A DNA stretch of 64,000 bases from Pseudocolwellia sp049933045 (GTDB lineage Bacteria; Pseudomonadota; Gammaproteobacteria; Enterobacterales; Alteromonadaceae). Below are positions 1-8,801 of the stretch, in pieces. Below the pieces are notes generated by a model. The model did not search any database. It saw nothing but the letters and a program-made list of their open reading frames with translations, and was not told where the DNA came from. The stretch covers positions 434,001 to 498,000 of the forward strand of contig NZ_CP187926.1 of assembly GCF_049933045.1 (NCBI RefSeq), given 5' to 3'. A program made the translations under genes and the position numbers. Positions within the stretch are counted from its first letter, which is position 1; the number at the start of each line of letters is the position of its first letter.

Positions 1-717
1 CGTATGATTGAGAGTAATCTTCGTTTAGTTGTGAAAATCTCTCGTCGTTATAACAATCGCGGTCTACCTTTACTCGATTTAATCGAAGAAGGTAATTTAG
101 GCTTGATAAGAGCAGTAGAAAAATTTGATCCTGAACGTGGCTTCAGATTCTCAACTTATGCTACATGGTGGATACGTCAAACTATTGAACGCGCTATCAT
201 GAATCAAACTCGAACAATTCGTTTACCTATTCATGTTGTTAAAGAGTTAAATATTTATTTGCGTACAGCTCGTGAACTCATTCAAAAACTTGATCATGAA
301 CCTACCGCTGAAGACATTGCAAAAGAATTAGATGTACCTGTAGCTGGCGTTACTAAAATGTTACGTTTAAATGAACGTATTACTTCGGTAGACACTCCTT
401 TCACAGGTGATGCAGAAAAAGCATTGTTAGATATTATTCCTGATGAAAAGGGCGGTAATCCAGAAAGTAAACTACAAACAAATGACATCAAAAATAACAT
501 TGTAACTTGGTTAGGCGAGCTTAACTCTAAACAACGCGAAGTTTTATCGAGAAGATTTGGTTTACTTGGTCATGAACCTGCGACATTAGAAGATGTTGGT
601 TCTGAAATTGGTTTAACACGTGAACGTGTTCGTCAAATACAAGTAGAAGCATTGAAACGCTTGCGAGATATTTTAAGCCAACAAAACTTATCGATAGAAG
701 CTATCTTTCAAACCTAA
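1..717 (+). CDS. rpoS: RNA polymerase sigma factor RpoS (5' truncated by window edge)
   Basis: This is the C-terminal 238 residues of the stationary-phase/general stress sigma factor; the start lies left of the window. Region 2 is visible (GNLGLIRAVEKFDPERGFRF, then YATWWIRQTIERAI), followed by region 3 and a region 4 helix-turn-helix (TLEDVGSEIGLTRERVRQIQ) that would contact the -35 element. The MNQTRTIRLPIHVVKEL stretch is typical of RpoS rather than RpoD or RpoH. It converges on mutS, a pairing common in gammaproteobacteria. No truncation or frameshift is seen apart from the window edge. Confidence 0.95.
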   Translation, partial: RMIESNLRLVVKISRRYNNRGLPLLDLIEEGNLGLIRAVEKFDPERGFRFSTYATWWIRQTIERAIMNQTRTIRLPIHVVKELNIYLRTARELIQKLDHEPTAEDIAKELDVPVAGVTKMLRLNERITSVDTPFTGDAEKALLDIIPDEKGGNPESKLQTNDIKNNIVTWLGELNSKQREVLSRRFGLLGHEPATLEDVGSEIGLTRERVRQIQVEALKRLRDILSQQNLSIEAIFQT

Positions 718-760
718 TAGCATTTATGTATTTAATTGATGTAATCAATCGATAAAATAA

Positions 761-788
761 AAAAACCAGCAAAGAAGCTGGTTTTTTT
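761..788. terminator. Bidirectional intrinsic terminator after rpoS
   Basis: Stem ACCAGC (765-770) pairs with GCTGGT (777-782), flanked by an A run on the left and a T run on the right. It can stop rpoS on the plus strand and could also serve transcription coming from the mutS side. Confidence 0.85.
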
Positions 789-823
789 GTATCTGAATTA
801 ATTTAACCATTAAAAATGAGTAG

Positions 824-1102
824 CTAACCTGAATTCTGGATGATGGGTTTTGTAATGCATTGATTTTCAATGCTTTATAAGTAAATTATTGCAACACTAT
901 TTGTTTAAATGATTTATTACTCTCCTGATGTTGGAATTTAATTCTATAACAGGCATTTTTCTTGACTAATAGCTGGCTATTAGTCAAGAAAAATACAGTT
1001 TTTTTATTCCCGATAAAAACTAAGTACCTGCATCCATGCAGGCAACGACGTTAGAGGGGTAAATCACAATATTAGGCGTAACTGCTTATCCAGAGTTCAG
1101 GT
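824..1102. repeat. Structured, MITE-like intergenic element between rpoS and mutS
   Basis: The segment is bounded by an imperfect inverted repeat: ACCTGAATTCTGGAT at 827-841 matches the reverse complement of 1088-1102 at 14 of 15 positions. Inside are a perfect 18-bp stem with a 4-nt loop (955-972 with 977-994) and a small palindrome, CCTGCAT-CC-ATGCAGG (from about 1027). It has no ORF. Terminal and internal inverted repeats fit a MITE-like element or complex terminator; this is inference. Confidence 0.45.
955..994. terminator. Perfect 18-bp inverted repeat, terminator-like
   Basis: Arms 955-972 and 977-994 are perfect reverse complements around the loop CTGG. The outer arms are T-rich then A-rich, so an RNA hairpin read from the minus strand (end of mutS) or plus strand would have the form of an intrinsic terminator. 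Confidence 0.6.
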
Positions 1103-1139
1103 GAGTTAGTTAATCAACTTGGTATAAGTCTATACGAAA

Positions 1140-3761
1140 CTATATTTTAGCTTTTAACGTAAACAATAATTCAAGCGCTTGTCTTGGCGTTAAATCATCT
1201 AAATCAGTACCTTTTAACATATCAATAACAGGGTGACTTTCATCAATGAACGATAGTTGTTCGAAGTTAGCTTCTTCTTTCTGATTTTTAACCGTACTTG
1301 TTACAGCTGCTTTTGAAGTACTCTTATGAACTGCCAACGAAGATGAAGCTGTATGGTTTTGTTCTAGCTCAACAAGTCGTTGCTTGGCTCTACTGATAAC
1401 TGATTTAGGTACACCAGCAAGCTGTGCTACTTGAATACCAAAGCTTTTACTTGCAGCACCTTGCTGTACTTTATGCATAAAGGCAATGGTATCTTCATGC
1501 TCAATCGCATCTAAATGTACATTGTCTAATAACTCAAATTCTTCAGATAATAAGGTTAACTCAAAATAGTGAGTCGCAAATAAAGTATAAGCTTTAATAT
1601 TGCTTGCTAGCATTTCTGCACATGCCCAAGCCAACGATAAACCATCGTATGTACTTGTTCCGCGTCCAATTTCATCAAGTAATACTAAACTTTTATCAGT
1701 AGCATTATGCAGTATGTTCGCAGTTTCAGTCATTTCAACCATGAAGGTAGAGCGACCACTAGCCAGATCGTCTGAAGCACCTATACGAGTAAATATTCTA
1801 TCAACCATACCTATTTCAGCTGAACTTGCTGGTACATAACAACCAATATGAGCAAGTAACACAATTAAAGCTGTTTGGCGCATATAGGTGGATTTACCAC
1901 CCATATTAGGACCTGTGATAATAAGCATCTTATGCTTTTCTGATAAATGTACCGGATTGGCAATAAAAGCATCCGTTGTCATTTGTTCAACAACAGGATG
2001 TCGGCCATCATCAATTAAAATCCCCGACGCTTCAGTTAAGGTCGGTTTCACGTAATTTAGTGTTTGTGCACGTTCAGCAAATGTAGTTAATACGTCTAAC
2101 TCTGAAATAGCATCTGAAAGCTCTTGTAAGGCGACTAATTCAGGTAATACTTGATCGAATAACTCATCGTATAGCTTTTTCTCTAACGCTAAGAACTTAC
2201 TTTGTGCTCCTAATACTTTTTCTTCATGCTGTTTTAATTCATTAGTGATAAAGCGTTCGTTATTTTTTAAGGTTTGACGTCTAATATAATCGTCAGGCAC
2301 ATCGTTAGAAGCACTTCTGCTTATTTCAATATAAAAGCCATGAACCTTGTTATAACCGACTTTTAAAGACTGAATGCCAGTACGTTCTTTTTCACGCTGC
2401 TCAAGCTGAGATAAAAACTCAGTTGCGCCATCACTTAAGTCTCTTAGTACATCCAACTCTTCATGATAACCAGGCGCAATAACGCCACCATCACGAATAA
2501 GTACAGGAGGGTTTTCAACAACAGCTTTTTCTAATAAAGATTGAATATTTGGTAAAGGTTTACTCTTTAACGTTAACTCGTGCATATAGCCTGAGTTTTT
2601 AATACTCAAAATATCTTGTAGTTCAGGTAACCTTTGTAAAGAATCTCGAAGACGGGCAAAGTCACGTGGGCGAGCAGAGCGCAAAGCAATACGCGAAACA
2701 ATACGTTCAATATCGCCGAACGACTTTAATGTCGTAAATAAATCGAAATATAAGTCATGAGTTAATACATCTTCAATCACTTCATGTCTGCTGTTGAGTA
2801 CAGCTAAATATCGTAATGGAAAATGGATCCAACGCTTCAGTAAACGCGATCCCATAGGTGTTGCACTATTATCTAAAATGTCCGCTAATGTGCAGTCAGT
2901 GCCACCTTTCAGGTTATGAGTTAACTCTAAGTTTCTTCTCGTTGCTGCATCTAAAATAACGCCAGTTGCTGCTGATTCAAAAACTACAGATCTTATATGA
3001 GGCAGCTCAGAGCGCTGACATTCTTTTACGTACTGAAATAAACAGCCAGCAGCAGCTAAACCATAAGCTTTATCAGCTACACCAAAACCTGTCAGCTCTT
3101 TAGTATCAAATTGTTTGTTTAAAAGGCTATTTGCAGTACTTAAATCAAATTCCCATTCAGAACGACGACGTAAACCTTTATGATTAGAAATTAACGAAAA
3201 GTCAGAAAAATACTCAGGATATAATAATTCAGCAGGATTCAGACGTTGTAATTCAGCTTGTAACTGTTCTTTCGAACTCGGTTCAGTAATAACAAATCGA
3301 CCACTGGTCATATCTAAATAAGCTAAGCCAAAATGATGCTTATTTTTTTGAACCGTTTCACTAATCGCTACAATTAAATTGTCTTGTTTATCTGTTAATA
3401 AAGCTTCATCACTCACTGTACCTGGTGTAACAACGCGAACCACTTTACGTTCAACAGGACCTTTACTCGTCGCAGGATCGCCAATCTGTTCACATATCGC
3501 GACAGATTCACCTAGCTGAACTAGCTTAGCTAAATAACCTTCAACAGCATGATAGGGAACACCCGCCATAGGAATTGCATTACCACCCGTTTTACCGCGA
3601 GCAGTAAGTGATATATCTAATAAATCAGACGCTTTTTTAGCATCATCAAAAAATAATTCGTAAAAATCGCCCATACGATAAAAAATCAGAATATTCGGAA
3701 ATTCTGCTTTAATCGTAAGGTACTGGCGCATCATAGGTGTGTGTTGTGATAAATCTGTCAT
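1140..3761 (-). CDS. mutS: DNA mismatch repair protein MutS
   Basis: Mismatch-recognition ATPase of the methyl-directed repair pathway, 873 residues, normal length for MutS1. The mismatch-binding Phe-x-Glu motif is F33-Y-E35 (GDFYELF). The C-terminal ABC-type ATPase has a Walker A (GPNMGGKST, near residue 615) and a Walker B (LVLLDEIGRGTSTYDG). The start ATG at 3761 matches the usual N-terminus of the family. It converges with rpoS. The next gene upstream is a TetR regulator, not cinA/recA as in many relatives, so the neighbourhood has been rearranged or carries an insertion. Confidence 0.97.
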   Translation of the reverse strand: MTDLSQHTPMMRQYLTIKAEFPNILIFYRMGDFYELFFDDAKKASDLLDISLTARGKTGGNAIPMAGVPYHAVEGYLAKLVQLGESVAICEQIGDPATSKGPVERKVVRVVTPGTVSDEALLTDKQDNLIVAISETVQKNKHHFGLAYLDMTSGRFVITEPSSKEQLQAELQRLNPAELLYPEYFSDFSLISNHKGLRRRSEWEFDLSTANSLLNKQFDTKELTGFGVADKAYGLAAAGCLFQYVKECQRSELPHIRSVVFESAATGVILDAATRRNLELTHNLKGGTDCTLADILDNSATPMGSRLLKRWIHFPLRYLAVLNSRHEVIEDVLTHDLYFDLFTTLKSFGDIERIVSRIALRSARPRDFARLRDSLQRLPELQDILSIKNSGYMHELTLKSKPLPNIQSLLEKAVVENPPVLIRDGGVIAPGYHEELDVLRDLSDGATEFLSQLEQREKERTGIQSLKVGYNKVHGFYIEISRSASNDVPDDYIRRQTLKNNERFITNELKQHEEKVLGAQSKFLALEKKLYDELFDQVLPELVALQELSDAISELDVLTTFAERAQTLNYVKPTLTEASGILIDDGRHPVVEQMTTDAFIANPVHLSEKHKMLIITGPNMGGKSTYMRQTALIVLLAHIGCYVPASSAEIGMVDRIFTRIGASDDLASGRSTFMVEMTETANILHNATDKSLVLLDEIGRGTSTYDGLSLAWACAEMLASNIKAYTLFATHYFELTLLSEEFELLDNVHLDAIEHEDTIAFMHKVQQGAASKSFGIQVAQLAGVPKSVISRAKQRLVELEQNHTASSSLAVHKSTSKAAVTSTVKNQKEEANFEQLSFIDESHPVIDMLKGTDLDDLTPRQALELLFTLKAKI

Positions 3762-4201
3762 GTGTTATTTCGTTTATTACTTTATTTATAATGGGTTATG
3801 TAGTTTTTGGATATTTCAAAAACTATTTAAATATTGTGTAACGCTATGAATTTTCATGTTGTTACCGCATCTAGTGTAGGTGAAAATGTAGTTTTAATTG
3901 ATAACAACTAATCGCTGAGAAAACCTACACTAAATCGCATATTTATAATTTGTTCATAATGATACTTTGCTTACTGGTATAGGGCTAGCAATGAATCTGT
4001 AAAAAATATTTTTTGTAAAGTGCATATACTTGTCTAAATCTAAGGATAATGAGTTTTGAATACTTCATATAAATACAAGGTTATCAATTATTTATTCGCG
4101 GTAACAATTAACTGTTTAGTTTTATTTCAGTTGATATATGGCGCTTTAAGCCAATGGGTTAATGTTTTATCAGTATATGAATTTTATTAAATTATCACAC
4201 A
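3762..4201. other. Intergenic region mutS / tetR with a spaced inverted repeat
   Basis: An AT-rich gap without an ORF. A perfect 10-bp inverted repeat, TAGTGTAGGT (3872-3881) and ACCTACACTA (3923-3932), lies 41 bp apart and could be a DNA-binding site or a weak stem. It should also contain the divergent promoters for mutS and the regulator, which I could not place confidently. Confidence 0.4.
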
Positions 4202-4217
4202 TTGACCTTTTGGTCAG
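4202..4217. promoter_or_regulatory. RutR-type palindromic operator upstream of the TetR regulator
   Basis: TTGACCTTTTGGTCAG is a near-perfect palindrome with the form of the E. coli RutR box (TTGACCAnnTGGTCAA). It sits 44 bp before the likely ATG of the regulator, which suggests autoregulation. The same half-sites recur at 5632-5647 and 26001-26016. Confidence 0.75.
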
Positions 4218-4260
4218 TATGCGTAAAAATAAGTAATATAAATTAATCAAATTGCATCTT

Positions 4261-4902
4261 ATGACAGTAGAAATTAAACAAAACAAAAAAGAAGCGACTC
4301 GTGAGAAAAATCAGCAACTTATTCTTGCTGCTGCCGAAAAAATATTTGCTCAACTTGGCTATGATGGCGCCAGTATGAGTATGATAGCTAAAGAAGCTGG
4401 CGTCGCTAAAGCTAATGTTCATTATTACTTTACTAGTAAAGAAGGTCTTTATGAAACAGTACTTGAGAACATTGTAAGCTCATGGAATTTAGGGCTAGAA
4501 GACGTTTCTGTTGAAGATGATCCCGCTGTTATTTTATATAAGTACATTCAGTACAAAGTTATTCTATCAATAGAAAAGCCGATGCAGTCGCGTTTGTTTG
4601 CGATTGAAATGATCCGTGGTGCGCCATTTCTTCAAGATTATATTCGTAAAAACTCACGTCCATGGTTCAGAGAAAAATATGAATTGTTACAAGCTTGGAT
4701 GGATGCAGGAAAGATGGATCAAGTAGATCCTAACCACCTGTTATTTACGATCTGGTCGACTACGCAATATTATGCTGATTTTCAAACTGAAGCTTTATTG
4801 TTATTGAATAAGTACGAGTATGAAGAAAGTGATGTGAAAGCTATTACTCAGTCTATTGCTCAAATTATTTTGAAAGGCATTGGTCTTTCTATTCCTAAGT
4901 AA
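4261..4902 (+). CDS. TetR-family regulator, RutR-like
   Basis: A 213-residue TetR repressor with an N-terminal helix-turn-helix (MSMIAKEAGVAKANVHYYF, about residues 40-58). The ligand domain resembles E. coli RutR along its length, for example SRLFAIEMIRGAPFL and LLFTIWSTTQYYADF. ATG 4261 is preferred over a TTG three codons upstream, although no strong ribosome-binding site is visible for either. A RutR-type operator precedes it, and related boxes precede purine operons, so it probably controls purine or pyrimidine breakdown genes. The ligand (a pyrimidine, urate or another purine intermediate) cannot be read from the sequence. Confidence 0.85.
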   Translation: MTVEIKQNKKEATREKNQQLILAAAEKIFAQLGYDGASMSMIAKEAGVAKANVHYYFTSKEGLYETVLENIVSSWNLGLEDVSVEDDPAVILYKYIQYKVILSIEKPMQSRLFAIEMIRGAPFLQDYIRKNSRPWFREKYELLQAWMDAGKMDQVDPNHLLFTIWSTTQYYADFQTEALLLLNKYEYEESDVKAITQSIAQIILKGIGLSIPK

Positions 4903-4951
4903 TTATTTATCCCAGTAATTATCTATCTACGCAATTAAAGGTTTTAACATT

Positions 4952-5434
4952 ATGCAAGATTTTACAACGCCAGATTTGTTTGACGATCATAGAGATACCG
5001 TGAGAACAGCTGAAAGTGGTTTGAATTCATACGGTGGAAAAAATAAGTTTTTTGGTCAAGCGGTAACAGTAACCTGTCCAGAAGATAACTCTTTTGCTGT
5101 TGAAGCACTGAAACAACCAGGTAAGGGGAAGGTGCTTGTTATTGATGGTTTTGCTAGTAAGAAACATGCTTTTATTGGTGATATTATGGCAACAACTGCC
5201 ATTAATAATGGTTGGGAAGGCGTTATTATCAATGGTTGTTGTCGCGATATTGAAATATTAAAAACCATGGATATTGCGGTAATGGCATTAGGCGTTACAC
5301 CAAGAAGTACACTTAAGCGTGGTTTTGGTGATAAAGACCAAACGGTTAATTTATTAGGTACTTTTATTTCGCCTAATGATTGGGTGTACGCTGACGTAAA
5401 CGGTTTGATCATTAACGAATCTCCACTTATTTAA
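4952..5434 (+). CDS. RraA family protein / putative HMG aldolase
   Basis: 160 residues, full length for the RraA/HMG-CHA aldolase family. It keeps the D-x20-R-D signature (GD at the start of the IMATTAINNGW helix, then GCCRD), the metal and substrate motif of class II 4-hydroxy-4-methyl-2-oxoglutarate aldolases and oxaloacetate decarboxylases. It lies 49 bp downstream of the RutR-like gene and is probably co-transcribed with it. The alternatives are the RNase E inhibitor RraA or a small aldolase/decarboxylase. The D-x20-R-D motif and purine context leave the enzyme option open, but no specific role can be assigned. Confidence 0.8.
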   Translation: MQDFTTPDLFDDHRDTVRTAESGLNSYGGKNKFFGQAVTVTCPEDNSFAVEALKQPGKGKVLVIDGFASKKHAFIGDIMATTAINNGWEGVIINGCCRDIEILKTMDIAVMALGVTPRSTLKRGFGDKDQTVNLLGTFISPNDWVYADVNGLIINESPLI

Positions 5435-5461
5435 TTTAACCTATACTCTGGTTAATACCTC

Positions 5462-5489
5462 AATTAGGCATAAATCTTTATGCCTAATT
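5462..5489 (+). terminator. Hairpin after the tetR-rraA-like pair
   Basis: AATTAGGCATAAA (5462-5474) and TTTATGCCTAATT (5477-5489) form a perfect 13-bp inverted repeat. It lies 28 bp after the stop codon, with A/T-rich flanks. It probably terminates the regulator operon, although the following T run is weak. Confidence 0.65.
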
Positions 5490-5631
5490 TAATCACTTCG
5501 CATCGTTATCTTTTGTTCTCTGTAGTGGCTATTTAAGCACTATTCTGGTGATTTATAGCACCATGCTGGTGATGAAAACCTATCATTTTGCGTTATATTT
5601 ATTTTTCATTTTAAGCGCATCTTTGTTATCA

Positions 5632-5647
5632 TTGACCGATCGGACAG
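5632..5647. promoter_or_regulatory. RutR-type operator upstream of the oxalurate operon
   Basis: TTGACCGATCGGACAG keeps the TTGACC/GG-CAG halves with one arm mismatch. It lies about 250 bp before the amidase gene, in an otherwise gene-free 460-bp gap, and fits control of the 5898-12129 operon by the RutR-like regulator. Confidence 0.65.
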
Positions 5648-5897
5648 GAATGTTGTTTTGGCATTGTAATTGCTCCTTATTTATTTTTAGGTGAGTTGAA
5701 CTTTATTTTTAGTAAAGTTAAATGCAATCGATTACATGCTTTATTGCATTTTCAGTGCTTTGAACTATTCAAATATAAATGCAAATCAATACAAAATAGT
5801 ACAGATTAAGAGAAGTGACTACTAAGCTATTTACACTGAGCTTAATGTTATGTTTTGAGCATTCTCCACATGAACAATTTAAAACTGTTGGGTAATT

Positions 5898-7103
5898 ATG
5901 AACAATAATTCACATATAAATAAAAACGCTATTTTTTGTCAGCATGGTCCAACGCAATGGCAAACTAGTCATCAAGGTATTTTGCTTAATAAACGCCTTG
6001 CCGTTAAAGACTTATTTGCTGTTAAGGGTGAAAAGAATAGTGCAGGTAATCCTGATTGGTTTGCAAAAGCGACTAATGCCCAACAGAGTGCTTCTTCAAT
6101 AGATAAATTGATGGCGCAAGGATGTGAATTTGTAGGTTTTACCCATACCGACGAAATTGCCTATAGTTTAGAAGGCAATAATTTTCATTATGGCGCTGCT
6201 GAAAACCCTAAAGTTCCTAACCATGCCTGTGGTGGTTCAAGTATGGGATCTGCAGCTGCGGTTGCTGCTAATTTAGCTGATATTGGTTTAGGTACTGATA
6301 CAGGTGGCTCTGTTCGTATTCCAGCAAGTTATTGTGGCTTGTATGGTATGCGACCTAGTCACGATATTATTGCTAAAGATGGTCTTATTCCTTTAGCTCC
6401 GCCATTCGATACTATCGGCTGGTTTACAAGTACGGCTGAGTTATTAAAGCAAACGGGTGATGTATTATTACCTGAGCAAGCTATCAACTCAGTAGATACA
6501 CTTGTTATTGATGAGGGTTTATTTGATTTAATTGATCCCGCACTTCTACCTATAATGCAAAGCTTGCTAGAGCAAACAAAAACTCAATTTACTCATCATA
6601 AAAAGTTTATTTTACCGAACACAAATATTTTAACTGAATTAGCCGATGCATTTCGTATTTTACAAGGTAGAGCTATTGCTAAACAGCACAGTAAATGGAT
6701 AAATGAAGAACAACCAAGCTTTTCTCCTGCCATCACTTCGCGTTTTGAAATGGCAATGGCGTTAACTGAAGCTGAAGAAAAAGAAGCTTTAGCTGTACAG
6801 CAGGCTTGGCAGAAAGTTATTGCAGAAAATTTAGATGAGAAAAGTTGTTTATTTCTGCCTACTACGCCAACAACTGCACCTAAACTAGGTGAAGATACTA
6901 GCGAATTACGTATGCGAATTATCACATTGTCGGCTATCGCCGGTTTAAGTGGTTCGGCCCAGGTACATTTGCCATTAGCCACTTCTGATAAAGGACATCC
7001 GTATGGATTTTCATTAATGATGTCGCATGGTAATGACAAAAGTTTACTAACAAAAATAACTAAAATATCGAACGAGTTTAAAAAGGGGATGGTTAATGAG
7101 TGA
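5898..7103 (+). CDS. Amidase-signature protein, probable oxalurate amidohydrolase (HpxY-like)
   Basis: A 401-residue amidase-signature hydrolase. The catalytic Ser-cisSer-Lys triad is readable: K37 (AVKDLF), S114 (GGSSMGSA) and S138 (DTGGSVRIPAS), with the family's 24-residue spacing between the two serines. It overlaps the GGT-like gene by 8 bp and heads an operon with an allantoate amidohydrolase and a ureidoglycine aminotransferase. Known Klebsiella hpx clusters pair an amidase with a GGT-like oxamate hydrolase. By that analogy it would cleave oxalurate to oxamate plus a carbamoyl product. The fold is clear; the substrate is inferred from neighbours. Confidence 0.8.
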   Translation: MNNNSHINKNAIFCQHGPTQWQTSHQGILLNKRLAVKDLFAVKGEKNSAGNPDWFAKATNAQQSASSIDKLMAQGCEFVGFTHTDEIAYSLEGNNFHYGAAENPKVPNHACGGSSMGSAAAVAANLADIGLGTDTGGSVRIPASYCGLYGMRPSHDIIAKDGLIPLAPPFDTIGWFTSTAELLKQTGDVLLPEQAINSVDTLVIDEGLFDLIDPALLPIMQSLLEQTKTQFTHHKKFILPNTNILTELADAFRILQGRAIAKQHSKWINEEQPSFSPAITSRFEMAMALTEAEEKEALAVQQAWQKVIAENLDEKSCLFLPTTPTTAPKLGEDTSELRMRIITLSAIAGLSGSAQVHLPLATSDKGHPYGFSLMMSHGNDKSLLTKITKISNEFKKGMVNE

Positions 7104-8682
7104 TCAAAATATAGCGTTTACGGCTCCACATTGGGCAGCATCTGAAGCTGGCGTTGAAGTTTTAAAAGAAGGTGGAACCGCTACTGAAGCTATGGTGGCA
7201 GCAGCGGCTGTTATTAGTGTGGTTTATCCTCATATGAATTCTATCGGTGGTGACGGTTTTTGGTTGATAGACAATCCTAACGAAAAAACACCTATAGCTA
7301 TCGATGCTTGTGGGCGTTCTGCTAGTAATATTGGTGCTTATAAAAATCATAGCCAAATGCCATCTCGTGGCGGTTTAAGCGCAGTAACGCAAGCGGGCAC
7401 TGTAAGAGGTTGGCAACAAGCGTTAGCTAACGATAAAAATGCAAAACTACCATTAAGCCGTATTCTTGAACCTGCAATTAGTTGGGCGCGTAACGGCTTT
7501 GTGGTTTCAGCAAGCTTACAAGCAGGCTGTGAAAAGCTAGCCAGCGTGGCAGAAACAAACCAAGCCTTTAAATCTCTTTATTTGAACAGCAATAATCAAG
7601 GTAAACCTCTACAGGCTGGCGATAATTACTTTAACCCTAAATTAGCTAGTACCTTTGAATACCTAGCGACTCACGGTTTAGATGCTTTTTATCAAGGTGA
7701 GTTAGCTGACTCATTCGTACAAGATTTAGCAGCAGCAGGTAGCCAGTTAACACGTGAAGATTTAGCTAATACGGCAGCAGATGTTGTTACGCCTCTAATT
7801 CTATCTATTAATGGAGCAACTTGTTTTAACTTGCCAGCGCCGACACAGGGCATACATTCATTACAAATTATTGGTGTATTAGACAAATTAAAACAGCAAC
7901 ATAATATAACTACCGAAGCCGATTGGTTGCATTTGATTGTTGAAGCGACAAAACAAAGCTTTAGCAAAAGAGGTACTTTGTGGGCAGATAAAACAGCTGT
8001 AGTTTCTGATGCTTACAACGACGCACTTACTGAAAATACGTTAAACACTTTAGCTAAAGGTGTTGATATAAAACAAGCCAAAACGTGGCCTTATGACGCT
8101 GAGCCTGGCGATACAGTTTGGATGGGCGCTAAAGATAAATACGGACAACTGGTGAGCTTTATTCAAAGTGTTTACTGGGAGTTTGGTAGCGGAGTTGCTA
8201 TGTCTGAAGGTGGCTTCTCTTGGAACAACCGAGGTTTAAGTTTCAGCCTACAAAATAGTGATATTAATGTATTAGCCGCTAACAAAAAACCAGCTCATAC
8301 ATTAAACCCAGCTATGGCTAAATTCGACGATGGCAGACGTTTATCTTACGGTACTATGGGCGGAGAAGGGCAACCACAAACTCAAGCAGCTATTTTTACA
8401 GGTTATGCTTGGCGAAATAAATCTATCGAGAAAGCAGTAGCTGATCCTCGTTGGTTATTAGGTCGCACTTGGGGTGAAGACAGCACAAACTTGAAAGTAG
8501 AAAAAGCCTTAGCAGATCAAGTGAGTGACGAATTAAATGCTCGCGGACATGATTGGCAATCGGTTGATGATAACAATGAAATGATGGGACATGCTGGCGC
8601 TATTTTAGATGCATCAAATACACTTGAAGCAGCAACAGATCCTCGTTCAGATGGAAAGGCAATAGTGGCTAAAGCTGTCTAG
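7096..8682 (+). CDS. hpxW: Gamma-glutamyltransferase-family oxamate amidohydrolase (HpxW-like)
   Basis: 528 residues of the Ntn-hydrolase GGT fold. The conserved autoprocessing site is GDTVWMGAKD, with Thr340 as the new N-terminal nucleophile, followed by SFIQSVYWEFGSG, which resembles oxamate amidohydrolase HpxW. There is no signal peptide, unlike periplasmic glutathione-degrading GGTs. ATG 7096 overlaps the amidase stop. In the pathway it would hydrolyse oxamate to oxalate and ammonia, the last step here. The main alternative is another cytoplasmic GGT-like amidase. Confidence 0.8.
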   Translation: MSDQNIAFTAPHWAASEAGVEVLKEGGTATEAMVAAAAVISVVYPHMNSIGGDGFWLIDNPNEKTPIAIDACGRSASNIGAYKNHSQMPSRGGLSAVTQAGTVRGWQQALANDKNAKLPLSRILEPAISWARNGFVVSASLQAGCEKLASVAETNQAFKSLYLNSNNQGKPLQAGDNYFNPKLASTFEYLATHGLDAFYQGELADSFVQDLAAAGSQLTREDLANTAADVVTPLILSINGATCFNLPAPTQGIHSLQIIGVLDKLKQQHNITTEADWLHLIVEATKQSFSKRGTLWADKTAVVSDAYNDALTENTLNTLAKGVDIKQAKTWPYDAEPGDTVWMGAKDKYGQLVSFIQSVYWEFGSGVAMSEGGFSWNNRGLSFSLQNSDINVLAANKKPAHTLNPAMAKFDDGRRLSYGTMGGEGQPQTQAAIFTGYAWRNKSIEKAVADPRWLLGRTWGEDSTNLKVEKALADQVSDELNARGHDWQSVDDNNEMMGHAGAILDASNTLEAATDPRSDGKAIVAKAV

Positions 8683-8708
8683 TCTAAAAGTCGTTAAAGA
8701 TGGAACGC

Positions 8709-8752
8709 AATAGAGCTAAACCTATTTGAGTTAAATAAAGTTAAGCTCTATT
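8709..8752 (+). terminator. Intercistronic hairpin between hpxW-like and tauE-like genes
   Basis: AATAGAGCT (8709-8717) pairs with AGCTCTATT (8744-8752). There is no clear T tract, so it may attenuate or stabilise mRNA rather than end it. Confidence 0.4.
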
Positions 8753-8801
8753 AGGCAAAAAGTTAAGTAAACAAAATAAAAACAATTAATTAGGAAAATA
8801 A

